Assembly: GCA_944323745.1 (NCBI GenBank)
Contig: CALUTQ010000002.1
Span: forward strand, 496,001-560,000
Length of the DNA: 64,000 nt
Origin: Candidatus Avelusimicrobium pullarium
GTDB taxonomy: Bacteria > Elusimicrobiota > Elusimicrobia > Elusimicrobiales > Elusimicrobiaceae
Direction: 5' to 3'
A program made the position numbers and the translations under genes. Position 1 is the first letter of the stretch; every line of letters begins with the position of its first letter. The notes under the pieces are model-generated. The model made no database searches and was not told the DNA's origin. It was given only the letters and a program-made list of their open reading frames with translations. Of the stretch, positions 17,803 through 26,338 are shown piece by piece.

Positions 17803-18291
17803 TTATTTCGGGTCAGAGCTGGCATACATTTTTTCCACTGGCATTCTGGTTGTTGCCTTTATTTTGCGTATCCCTTGCTTGCGGGGTTCGCTGGCCAGCA
17901 GCCAGCTGGTGCCCGGAAAAGCCAACTGTATCGGATACGTAACCGTTACAATAACATCTTCGTGCTGATGGCGCGAATACATCGGGTCCGTGCCCGTTGT
18001 CTGCACCTTGATAGCCACCGAAATACGCTGTGCGTCTGCGCCAAAAACCTTCTGTTTGGCTATCTCTATTTTATTTCTCATCGTACCCGTATTGGCGCGT
18101 CCGCTGGGTTTATTGGTGCCTACCAGAGCCGCTATACGGGCAAATTCATAGGAAGCGTGATTGGCAATAATGGTGTGATAGGCGATGTTGCCGTATTCCA
18201 ATATAAAGAATATCATTAACATCAGCACCGGCAGAATAAGCATCAATTCTACCGTTACCTGCCCTTCACGCTCCCTACGAAATATTTTCAT
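17803..18291 (-). CDS. TadE-like pseudopilin (second copy)
   Basis: A 162-residue TadE protein. Its N-terminus REREGQVTVELMLILPVLML carries the Gly-Gln-Val-Thr-Val-Glu processing site and hydrophobic helix (about 8-32), then an exported domain. It is shorter than the copy at 1,997 and lacks internal cysteines. It lies between the Flp pilin and cpaB, with AAGGA before the ATG. Having one TadE with the structural pilin and another with the TadG-like gene matches Tad loci that use two minor pseudopilins. Confidence 0.88.
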   Translation of the reverse strand: MKIFRREREGQVTVELMLILPVLMLMIFFILEYGNIAYHTIIANHASYEFARIAALVGTNKPSGRANTGTMRNKIEIAKQKVFGADAQRISVAIKVQTTGTDPMYSRHQHEDVIVTVTYPIQLAFPGTSWLLASEPRKQGIRKIKATTRMPVEKMYASSDPK

Positions 18292-18308
18292 AGTCCTTTG
18301 AGGCGAAA

Positions 18309-18536
18309 TTATTCGCCGGTCTGGTTGATACCGCCGATAATTTTCTGTTTGATGTTTTCAAACAATTCCGGCATCATATTTTTAACCAGAGTGCCCACCA
18401 ACAGAGCAATACCCACCACCACGCCGAGCATAATGATATACTCAATGGTGTTCTGACCTTCTTGTTTTTTTACGCAGTTAAACGCGGCTTGTTTCAGGGC
18501 GTTCAACTTATTCTGCATAGCGATGACAAACTTCAT
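18309..18536 (-). CDS. flp: Flp-type major pilin candidate
   Basis: Seventy-five residues with a leader of about 25 ending KKQEG, then GQNTIEYIIMLGVVVGIALL, the Gly-X-X-X-Ile-Glu-Tyr signature of Flp prepilins, and a short polar tail (ENIKQKIIGGINQTGE). Cleavage would leave about 50 residues, the size of a major Flp subunit. The strong ribosome site AGGAGG before the ATG suggests high expression, which supports it as the main structural pilin. Confidence 0.9.
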   Translation of the reverse strand: MKFVIAMQNKLNALKQAAFNCVKKQEGQNTIEYIIMLGVVVGIALLVGTLVKNMMPELFENIKQKIIGGINQTGE

Positions 18537-18560
18537 GACGTCCTCCTGATTTTTTTAAAA

Positions 18561-18755
18561 CTAAACATTCGCATCATATACTGACAAAATGATTTTGGCA
18601 CCTTGGTCAAACTGCTGCGGCACCAAGTTGGAATATAAAGCGTAAAAAGCTAAAAAAGCACCAAACAGAAAGCCGGCCGTCAGCACATATTCAATAGCGG
18701 TCTGCCCTTTGTTCTTTTTAAGCCAAGCCACACACGCTTTACATTTCTTTTTCAT
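18561..18755 (-). CDS. Flp-type pilin (second)
   Basis: Sixty-four residues: Lys-rich leader with two cysteines, then KGQTAIEYVLTAGFLFGAFL and a C-terminal LVPQQFDQGAKIILSVYDANV. It bears the same processing site as the neighbouring Flp gene 24 bases downstream but has a weaker ribosome site and a different tail. It may be a minor pilin or an alternative subunit. Confidence 0.85.
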   Translation of the reverse strand: MKKKCKACVAWLKKNKGQTAIEYVLTAGFLFGAFLAFYALYSNLVPQQFDQGAKIILSVYDANV

Positions 18756-18790
18756 ACCGTTTTGCGGGCTTTATGCCGCCCGCCCAAGCT

Positions 18791-19759
18791 TTAGAACTGG
18801 ATAGCCACGGCAATCTGCTGCGACGTGCCCAACGCGCCAAACGGCGTGACGGCATAGTCAATGCTGGCACCGTAGCCGAACAATTCAGAGCTGTAAATAC
18901 CGAAACCGAACGAAATTTTAGACGTAGCGTCCAAACCCAAGCTCTTTAAGTTTTCGCTTTCGCTGTAGCCGGTGCTTTCGCGGTCATAATAACCAACACG
19001 CAAGTCAAAACGTGCCACCTGCAGCAAATCTTCCGGAATGTGAATCTCTAACCCTACGCCCAAGCGGCCTTCGTCGTCCACGTATTTCATATATTCGCCC
19101 GACACCGTCCAGTATTTGGTATTAATGTCGGCCCCTAAACGCCAGCCGCGCGGCATTTCGTCAGTATCGCCGATGTTTACAATAGCGCCGCCCAAACCCA
19201 GCCATTTCCAGGGGCGGGCCTTGGCACCCACGTCAAAACCTACGTTGGTATAGCGGTAGGTGTCCAATTTTTCATTGATATATTTAGCCGTGGCGCCAAT
19301 TTGCAACCCTTGGTCAAAAAACCCGCGGGCTAAAGACAGGCTGCCCACAAAGTTCTGCACGGGCGTCGTAATGGTAGCCTGCTGGTTACCATATTCGTCG
19401 CGGAAATCAAACCCGTCCATATCCATATAGTTAAACGTCACGCCGATAATGGTTTTGCCCATAGGCTGCAAATACGCCAACGTGCGCGATTTATAGCCCT
19501 GCAGGTAGTCCTGATAGGAAAACTGCAGCTCGCGCGTCGTGGCGGATGCCGCACCGGCCGGGTTCCAAAACAAGGCTTCCGGCCCTTCGGCGATGGATAC
19601 ATACGCATTACCCAACGCTTGGGCACGAGGTGAGCCGGCGTCAATCTTCAAGAACGCGCTCGCGCTGGTACCGGCGTCGGAATAACTTTGGGCCAAGGCG
19701 GCCGGAGCCGCCAAAGCCAAGGTTAAAAAGGCAAACAGAACTGTGTTTTTTATCTTCAT
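18791..19759 (-). CDS. PorV/PorQ-like outer membrane barrel protein
   Basis: A 322-residue protein with signal peptide (FAFLTLALAAPAALA) and the PorV/PorQ family start SAFLKIDAGSPRAQALGNAY followed by EALFWNPAGAA. Alternating hydrophobic beta strands to a C-terminal Phe (QQIAVAIQF) indicate an outer membrane beta barrel. In type IX secretion, PorV is a shuttle for proteins carrying C-terminal sorting domains; related barrels occur widely outside that system. It lies 11 bases after the 1,605-residue surface protein whose C-terminus resembles such a sorting domain, so a partnership is plausible. CAGGA precedes the ATG. Confidence 0.85.
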   Translation of the reverse strand: MKIKNTVLFAFLTLALAAPAALAQSYSDAGTSASAFLKIDAGSPRAQALGNAYVSIAEGPEALFWNPAGAASATTRELQFSYQDYLQGYKSRTLAYLQPMGKTIIGVTFNYMDMDGFDFRDEYGNQQATITTPVQNFVGSLSLARGFFDQGLQIGATAKYINEKLDTYRYTNVGFDVGAKARPWKWLGLGGAIVNIGDTDEMPRGWRLGADINTKYWTVSGEYMKYVDDEGRLGVGLEIHIPEDLLQVARFDLRVGYYDRESTGYSESENLKSLGLDATSKISFGFGIYSSELFGYGASIDYAVTPFGALGTSQQIAVAIQF

Positions 19760-19770
19760 AAATTCCTGTC

Positions 19771-22700
19771 TTATCTGGGTATCAAGATTTTAACGACTTT
19801 CTGGCAGTGCTGTCTGCCGTTTTGAGCCCGGAAGTCCACCAAGCCGAAATATACGCCGCGGGCCACTTTCTTGCCGTGGTCATTGGTCCGGTCCCAGAAG
19901 CAGCGCAAGGCTGCGTTACGGACCGTAGGCATATTGCCTTCATAAGGCGTATTGCTGACTGTGTTATCCGGCTGCAAATCAATAGAGGTACCCATCGTTA
20001 CCGTCATATTGTTGGCGTCCACACACTGATAACCGCCTTCGCGCACCAAGTCGCCGGCTAAGTTATAAAGTTTAATGGACATTTTGCCCGGCACCGGCAG
20101 TTTGGTAATTTCCATCGTCCCGTTAGCCGTCTTGAACGGGTTAGGATAGAAGAATACCGTTTTCTCCCAGTCTTCGCAGACGAACTCCCCGTCACCGATG
20201 GCCACCGTGGCGTGATGCAGGTTGACATACTGATACGTATCTGCCACGTTTTCAATGCTCCACTGGCTCGGGTCCGTGCTGGCATCGTCGGCGTTCAGAA
20301 TTTCGCCGGTTACAGAGTCTATATCGGCCGAGTTCAAGGCCGTTACAAAGCGGAACGGATAGGTGCCGTCCGGCACGTCCTGCTGGGCATAGTCGCGGCC
20401 GTCCCACACTTCTTCAATCAGCGTAGTGGACGGGCGGATGCCCACAATGGCGCGCACCAGCACATCGCGGATATCGGTTACTTCTTTACCCGTGGCCGGG
20501 TCGCGCAAGGTACCTTTTTGATAATCGTAAATGGTGGTACCGGGTTTGAAAATTTGGATAGCCACTTTCATCGGCACGGAAATCTGATACGAAATCTTCA
20601 TATCTGCCCCACGCTGGTTGAGCGCATAGGCTTCGGTTTCCGGCAAGTCGAACACTTTAAGCAGGTCCACATTTTGGGTCAGCTGCTTGACCGTGGGCTG
20701 ATACAAGCCTTCATCGGGGTAGTTCTTAGCCGTCAAGCGGATTTCATAGTTCCCGTTGCGCACATAATAGCCGTTATTGTCGGTGCCGTCCCAATAGATT
20801 TTGCGTATCACATTGGGGTCAAAGTTCGGCGTATTGACAATAGTCATTGTGCTTAAGTATTTGCACACGTCACCGGCTTTGGCCATTTGTGCATTGGGGT
20901 CGCCCGGCACAACCGGCGTATTGGTGGTGGTGCACAGGCCGTCTTCCAACGCGACGATGGCAACTTCCACCGTAGCAGCGCGGGAAATGGCAAAGTTAAT
21001 TTCATACGGCGGCACGAACACCGGCCCCGAAGACGTGTTAAACAACTGCGGGGCGTTGGGGTACACGGCTACCGTGCCGTCCAGGAAGTACACCGGTCCG
21101 CGGGTAATGTTAACGCGGTACACGGTTTTATCCGTGGCGTACAAGCCCGTCTGCGGGGTAACATCGTCCGCATTACGCACCGGCTGAGCCGTGGTGGCGT
21201 TATAGTACAGATCCACCGGTTCTTCCGTCTGCGCAGAGATATAGAACGGATAGGTACCGTCCGGAATCATTTCGTACGGGCAGGCCTTCAAGTCCGTCTG
21301 GTTGCTGCAGGCCGCTACGGCTTCCGGCGTGTTTTTGCCGCCGTCAAGCGTAGAAACCGGCGTCGGGTTATAGAAATACTGCGCGTCCCATTCTTCCGTA
21401 ATGGTCACGCCGTCACCGGCTTTGAGTGCGGAGCGGTTGAAGGTTTTGACCGGCTGCAAGCGTACGTCCAAGGTCTGGGCGGCGCCTTCGCCATAATTGT
21501 ATTTGGCCGCTTCCGGGTTGGTCGGATAATTGGTAAAGGTGGTATCGTTTACATAGATACACTGCGGATTCTTAGTCGGGGCCACATAGCCGTTAGTAAA
21601 GAAGGCCGCATCCGTCTGCTGGTCGCACACGCGCGGCGGCCAAGAGGTAACGTTTACCGTAAAGCGGACAATTTCGTTGACCGTATAATCTTCCGTCGTG
21701 TCCGTAACGGCAGTCACCTGTTTCTGGATGCGATAGTAGGTGTAATTCGTGCCGTTGTTCATCGGTTCGGTATATACATAGGAATAACCTACGGTATCGC
21801 CAGCCACCAGCGGAGCGCCCGCCACACTGACCGGCAGCGTGCCTCCGACCGTTAAATTCGGCAACGGATTGGGATTCAACGCCTCCACCGCTTTAAGCAT
21901 ATCCCCCGTGACATTATTTATTAATATCTGCGTAGTGGAACCGGTATCTTTATATGTCGGGATGACCACATCTTTATTATAGATGTTGATCTGCACGTTC
22001 ATCGCTTTGGACAGCATATAATTAATGGTAGCTTTGGCTTCACTGTCGCCATACACGTCTGTCGTGCTTACGTCTACCAAACGATACAGATCCACCGGGA
22101 AAATGGCCGAAGCCGTCGTCTGCACGCTTTCCGGGAACATAGGGTCTTTGGTTTTGACCACAAACATATAGGTGCCGGGGCCCACCATACGGCCTTGGTC
22201 GTCGCGGCCGTCCCAGGTCAGCGTATTCATCTGCTGGGCAACATTGGTGTTACCGCCTTCATCGGTCAAGGTTTTAACCGTCACACCGGCGGTATTTTGC
22301 ACATAAGCTTCCACCGTAGATTCACGCGCCACAGAATATTTAAAGACGAACGGGTCTAACCCGTACGCCGTCGGGCTGGAGCCGATGGTGGAATAGCTGA
22401 CCGGTTGAATGGTAATGTCCACCACGCCCCGTTCCACCGGCATAATGCCGGAATAGTAACGCAAGGTTTTTACACCGGTATAGGTGCCGTTTTGAATCGT
22501 TTCTGCATCTGCATTGCCGGGGGTTGCACAACCCGCAGGGTTAGGATGGCAGGCAGCCCCATTATAATAGGTATCCGTATAAGGAACTTCCGCCCACAAT
22601 ACATATATATAGTCGCCGTCCGGCAGCGGAGCGCCGTTGGCATAGGTAATTACACAGTTACCGTTAGTTACGGTGCCGCCATCCTCGGTACACGTGTCGG

Positions 22701-24588
22701 CTGTTCCGTCAAAAACAGTACCGGTAATAGGCAGTTTCGTCCCTTGCGGATAGGGGATGGCACAGCCGTTTTCCTCGTCGTTTTCCTCGTGGCAAAGGCC
22801 GTCCCACTTGTCAGGATAACTTTGGCTGCGGCCGCGCTGCTGCTGGTTGCGGTAAACTCTTACACCGCTGCCATTAGCGATGACAGGAGAGGTACCTGTC
22901 GGCTGGTAACCGGCCGTGTAGAGGCTGTCAAAAGTGGTGCCGGGGGAATAAACTTCAAAATACACGTTGGAAGATTCCGTAGGCACATAGCGAATGGTAG
23001 CATAAGCCGTAGACTGTTTATTAAGCCCTTCCACCTGAATATCCGTCAATTTCAGCGGGTCTACAGACACTTGGCGCGTAACCGCACGCGAAAAGTCCGT
23101 TCCCGGCCATTCGTCTTGGCTCTTGGCTTGGATAGATACCAAATAGTTATTGGCCGGCAGCAAGCGGCCGGAATCATCACGCCCGTCCCACGGGTCAGAT
23201 TCCACAATAATCTGGTCGCTGTCGGCGCCCTTCATCCCTTCGCCCAAGCGCGGCTGCCAGTCCACCAAATGGCGCACTACCGCATTTTGGTCAAGCACCA
23301 GTTTGGCAGCATTCGGGTCCATTTCAGAAATGCCGGTATTTTCACCACCAGGTCCTTCATCCCCATTTGAGCCAGTATAAGGAATTTGGGCAGACGCATC
23401 AAAAACCTCAATACGTACGTCGGAATCTTTACTCAAACGGTAAGCAAACGTATAAGGCAATGCCTGCACCGCCGTAATGGAACCGACCACCGTTGGCGTG
23501 CTGCGCACGGTGTGCACATTGGTTACGTCCACCTGAATAGGATATTGGGCGTCGCCCGGGTAAGAGAAACTGTCATTAATGGAAATAGATTCAATTGCGT
23601 CGCCGTCACCGGGGAATTCCGTTTGGATATTGGCGCGGAAACCAAACTGTCCGTTGGTTTTGCCGAACTCGCCTAAAATTTCGTAAGAACCGTCCCAAGA
23701 CGTGCAGAAACGCATCGGCTGCCCGTAAGCGGCCCCGTTCTTGTCAAAAACGACACATTTGCCCACTCTGTTAGAATTTTCGCATAAACCTTTAACCGTT
23801 TTATTTTCACCAGTTTCGGTGCCATACTTTCTGCCATCCATTGTCAAACAATGCGCTGAGGCAGGCTCATCATCCGCTTCTCCTTTTTCCACATCGCAAT
23901 AATATTCGGCCGCAGGGCACGTATATGTCGTTTCAAATTTGCTGGTTGCCCCCCAACAGTGATAGGAACCGCACATAAAATCTTTAACCGGCAAGGTCTG
24001 GCCGGCAGAACCCGGAGTAGTGCCACCCGTCACAATTTGGTTATCCACAATAGCCATATTAATGGTGCGCACGGCGGGGTTTGTTTCCGGATTTTCAATG
24101 CCTAAAGATTTATTGTATTTGGCAATTTCAAAACGAATACGCTGAATAGGGAAAGCAATAGAATAGGTGCTCTGCCCCATCGGGCGGTTGGTGCAGTACA
24201 CATCAAAGCACAAAGCCAAACAGTGGTTAGGATATTTATTTTCTTTTCCAGGGGCAGGATACGGCTGGTCATATTCTATCAGGGCAGAAGTATCCCACGG
24301 ATCATTGGTGTTGTGATCACCCACGTTAACTACAGCACCTTTATAGTTTTTGGCGGTAATAGTAGGGGAAGACGCGTCTGCGGGATCACCGAAAATTTCC
24401 GTATTTTTCCAGTTGCAATACACATCGTTAATGTCCGTTCCGCCGTCTACATAATAGACGCCGGCGGCGCGCAACTCGGCCGTTTGGGCATAGGCGGCGG
24501 GGGCAGCAAAGGCCAAACACAACAACGGCAAAACAGCCGCTAAGACCGTTTTGCCCGAGAGAAACTTCCAGAAATTTTTATGTGTCAT
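19771..24588 (-). CDS. Giant exported protein with FlgD-like Ig repeats and sorting-like C-terminus
   Basis: A 1,605-residue protein with signal peptide (VLPLLCLAFAAPAAYAQ). It contains repeated FlgD-type Ig modules marked by WDGRDDSGRLLPANNYLVSI near 467, WDGRDDQGRMVGPGTYMF near 792, WDGTDNNGYYVRNGNYEIRL near 1266, WDGRDYAQQDVPDGTYPF near 1394 and WDRTNDHGKKVARGVYFG near 1566, plus at least two interrupted modules near 597 and 1067. The N-terminal ~350 residues are cysteine-rich and lack the repeats. The C-terminus (FFYPNPF near 1500, ending KVVKILIPR) resembles type IX sorting or FlgD domains. It is the first gene of the Tad operon, so an adhesin or pilus-linked surface protein is likely; the function is not known. 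Confidence 0.85.
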   Translation of the reverse strand: MTHKNFWKFLSGKTVLAAVLPLLCLAFAAPAAYAQTAELRAAGVYYVDGGTDINDVYCNWKNTEIFGDPADASSPTITAKNYKGAVVNVGDHNTNDPWDTSALIEYDQPYPAPGKENKYPNHCLALCFDVYCTNRPMGQSTYSIAFPIQRIRFEIAKYNKSLGIENPETNPAVRTINMAIVDNQIVTGGTTPGSAGQTLPVKDFMCGSYHCWGATSKFETTYTCPAAEYYCDVEKGEADDEPASAHCLTMDGRKYGTETGENKTVKGLCENSNRVGKCVVFDKNGAAYGQPMRFCTSWDGSYEILGEFGKTNGQFGFRANIQTEFPGDGDAIESISINDSFSYPGDAQYPIQVDVTNVHTVRSTPTVVGSITAVQALPYTFAYRLSKDSDVRIEVFDASAQIPYTGSNGDEGPGGENTGISEMDPNAAKLVLDQNAVVRHLVDWQPRLGEGMKGADSDQIIVESDPWDGRDDSGRLLPANNYLVSIQAKSQDEWPGTDFSRAVTRQVSVDPLKLTDIQVEGLNKQSTAYATIRYVPTESSNVYFEVYSPGTTFDSLYTAGYQPTGTSPVIANGSGVRVYRNQQQRGRSQSYPDKWDGLCHEENDEENGCAIPYPQGTKLPITGTVFDGTADTCTEDGGTVTNGNCVITYANGAPLPDGDYIYVLWAEVPYTDTYYNGAACHPNPAGCATPGNADAETIQNGTYTGVKTLRYYSGIMPVERGVVDITIQPVSYSTIGSSPTAYGLDPFVFKYSVARESTVEAYVQNTAGVTVKTLTDEGGNTNVAQQMNTLTWDGRDDQGRMVGPGTYMFVVKTKDPMFPESVQTTASAIFPVDLYRLVDVSTTDVYGDSEAKATINYMLSKAMNVQINIYNKDVVIPTYKDTGSTTQILINNVTGDMLKAVEALNPNPLPNLTVGGTLPVSVAGAPLVAGDTVGYSYVYTEPMNNGTNYTYYRIQKQVTAVTDTTEDYTVNEIVRFTVNVTSWPPRVCDQQTDAAFFTNGYVAPTKNPQCIYVNDTTFTNYPTNPEAAKYNYGEGAAQTLDVRLQPVKTFNRSALKAGDGVTITEEWDAQYFYNPTPVSTLDGGKNTPEAVAACSNQTDLKACPYEMIPDGTYPFYISAQTEEPVDLYYNATTAQPVRNADDVTPQTGLYATDKTVYRVNITRGPVYFLDGTVAVYPNAPQLFNTSSGPVFVPPYEINFAISRAATVEVAIVALEDGLCTTTNTPVVPGDPNAQMAKAGDVCKYLSTMTIVNTPNFDPNVIRKIYWDGTDNNGYYVRNGNYEIRLTAKNYPDEGLYQPTVKQLTQNVDLLKVFDLPETEAYALNQRGADMKISYQISVPMKVAIQIFKPGTTIYDYQKGTLRDPATGKEVTDIRDVLVRAIVGIRPSTTLIEEVWDGRDYAQQDVPDGTYPFRFVTALNSADIDSVTGEILNADDASTDPSQWSIENVADTYQYVNLHHATVAIGDGEFVCEDWEKTVFFYPNPFKTANGTMEITKLPVPGKMSIKLYNLAGDLVREGGYQCVDANNMTVTMGTSIDLQPDNTVSNTPYEGNMPTVRNAALRCFWDRTNDHGKKVARGVYFGLVDFRAQNGRQHCQKVVKILIPR

Positions 24589-24696
24589 ATTCGTTTATGA
24601 TATCCCGTTGTATAATATAAAATCTTTCCACGACTGAAAACCGCCGGCCCCTTATATTTTTAATATAAAAAGCGCGCGACGGAAACTTACTCTTAA

Positions 24697-24725
24697 ATTT
24701 TTACAACTTTTGGCCTTCTTGTCAA
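24697..24725 (-). promoter_or_regulatory. Probable promoter of the Tad surface operon
   Basis: TTGACA (24725-24720) with a 16-base spacer to TAAAAA (24703-24698) on the minus strand. This predicts a start near 24,691 and a leader of about 100 bases before the ATG at 24588. The leader contains an AT-rich inverted repeat (TTATATTTTTAATATAA on the plus strand, around 24,650-24,668) that could affect translation. No strong ribosome site precedes the ATG. Confidence 0.6.
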
Positions 24726-24836
24726 CTCTTTTATGTCGTTTGAGTACAATTTAAAGCACATACTATTTTCTTCTTTTTTTTCTTTCCTTTTGTTTTTCGT
24801 GCATTCTCCGTCGGAGAACTTACCGGACGGTCTAAA

Positions 24837-26336
24837 TTATTGCGGCACTTCTTCGGCAACGTCGCGGTACACGGCAAAAGTGCCGCGGCGGCCGTCTTTA
24901 ACCCAGTAAAGGGCTTTGTCGGCTTTTTCAAACAGCTCGGCAGCCGTTTGTCCGTCCTGCGGAAAAACGGATATGCCCTGGCTGATGCTAAGCGTTACGC
25001 GTTCGCCATCCGTGTACCGGTCCGGAATGGCGATGGCGTTAATGCGGTCTTTTAAACGCTTGGCAATAATTTTGGCTTCTTCGCCGTTGGTACGCGGCAG
25101 CATAATAATCATTTCGTCGCCGCCGTAACGGCACGGAAAATCCGTCTGGCGCAGGCTGGTGCGCAACACGCGGCTGACCTCTTTTAAGGCCCAGTCTCCG
25201 ATTTGGTGACCATAGGTATCGTTGATTTGTTTGAACAAATCAATGTCCAGCAAAATGACGGACATTACCAAATCAAAGCGTTTGGAGCGGTAAATTTCTT
25301 CGGCAAATTTTTCGTTAAAGAAACGCCGCACCGGCAGTTTGGTCAGCTCGTCATAGTTAGACAATTCCTGCACGCGTTCAAACAGGGCGGCATTGTCTAT
25401 GGCCAAGGCGATTTGGGTTGAAAACTGTTTTAAAGAAATAAAGTCCAGATAATTAATACGGCGGCGGGAAAGCAAATTGTCAAAAGTTAGGAAACCTACT
25501 TTATTGCGCTGCACTTTAAGCGGAATGTACACTACGTTATGAATGGTGCGGTACGTGGCGCCGGAATCAAAAATATCGCGCAGCAGCGTACGTTCGTCTT
25601 CGGGCAAATCGTCGCCGGTTTGGCGGGTGACCTCGCCGGAAATATCCACGCCCAAAATGGTTTTTATTTTGCTTCCGTCATAAGTGGTTTGATACAAACG
25701 CACACGGTCAAAGCGAAAATACTTTTGCACACCCTGTAAAATAAGTTCCAGCCCGTCGGACAAGCGCAAAGAAGAAGCAAAAATGGTGGCTAAATCGTTC
25801 AAGGCGGTGGCCGTATTTAACCGTTGGTTTTTGGCCTGGTCAATTTCCGTATTGGTCAAATTGTGGGAAATTTCCCCCGCTACGCTTTTAATCAGTTTCT
25901 TTTCCGCTTCGTTAAACACACGGTTTTTGCGGAAGCGCTCCAACCGCAGCACGCCCACGCTGTCTTTCATCACGGTGCGGACGTCCTCCCCCTGCAATAG
26001 CATACTGGGGCGTTTCCATTTTAGCAGCACATAAACGGCGGGATAGTTTAAATCGGTAGAGTCGGCAATGCCGTCCTGCAGCAGTTTTTTTAAAAATTCG
26101 GGTTCGTTTAATACGGATATATCTTCCTGCATATCCATACAATATTCTTTTTTGCACATCATATTTAAAGACAGCAAAGCCCGTTCCTGCTGCCAGTCAA
26201 AAAAATACACGCGGTCCAGTTTAAACAAATCGCGCAAAGCCGGCAGTGCGCAATCTAAAAGTTCGCGGCGGTTTTGAAAAGATTGGTTTAATTTTTTACC
26301 GAATTTAAAAAGAGTAAAAGCCTCTTTATCAAACAT
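24837..26336 (-). CDS. GAF-GGDEF diguanylate cyclase
   Basis: A 499-residue soluble protein. An N-terminal region with two GAF-like modules (about 10-160 and 175-315) precedes a full GGDEF domain with LDIDLFKQINDTYGHQIGD, signature RYGGDEM (about 402-408; Phe replaced by Met), and an inhibitory RxxD site (RQTD) five residues upstream. It should make cyclic di-GMP from two GTP and be feedback inhibited. No transmembrane segment is visible. It directly follows a solute-binding-like gene (two bases between stop and start), suggesting ligand-regulated c-di-GMP synthesis. In bacteria c-di-GMP commonly controls pili and adhesins, which this locus has in number. Confidence 0.92.
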   Translation of the reverse strand: MFDKEAFTLFKFGKKLNQSFQNRRELLDCALPALRDLFKLDRVYFFDWQQERALLSLNMMCKKEYCMDMQEDISVLNEPEFLKKLLQDGIADSTDLNYPAVYVLLKWKRPSMLLQGEDVRTVMKDSVGVLRLERFRKNRVFNEAEKKLIKSVAGEISHNLTNTEIDQAKNQRLNTATALNDLATIFASSLRLSDGLELILQGVQKYFRFDRVRLYQTTYDGSKIKTILGVDISGEVTRQTGDDLPEDERTLLRDIFDSGATYRTIHNVVYIPLKVQRNKVGFLTFDNLLSRRRINYLDFISLKQFSTQIALAIDNAALFERVQELSNYDELTKLPVRRFFNEKFAEEIYRSKRFDLVMSVILLDIDLFKQINDTYGHQIGDWALKEVSRVLRTSLRQTDFPCRYGGDEMIIMLPRTNGEEAKIIAKRLKDRINAIAIPDRYTDGERVTLSISQGISVFPQDGQTAAELFEKADKALYWVKDGRRGTFAVYRDVAEEVPQ

Positions 26337-26338
26337 AA

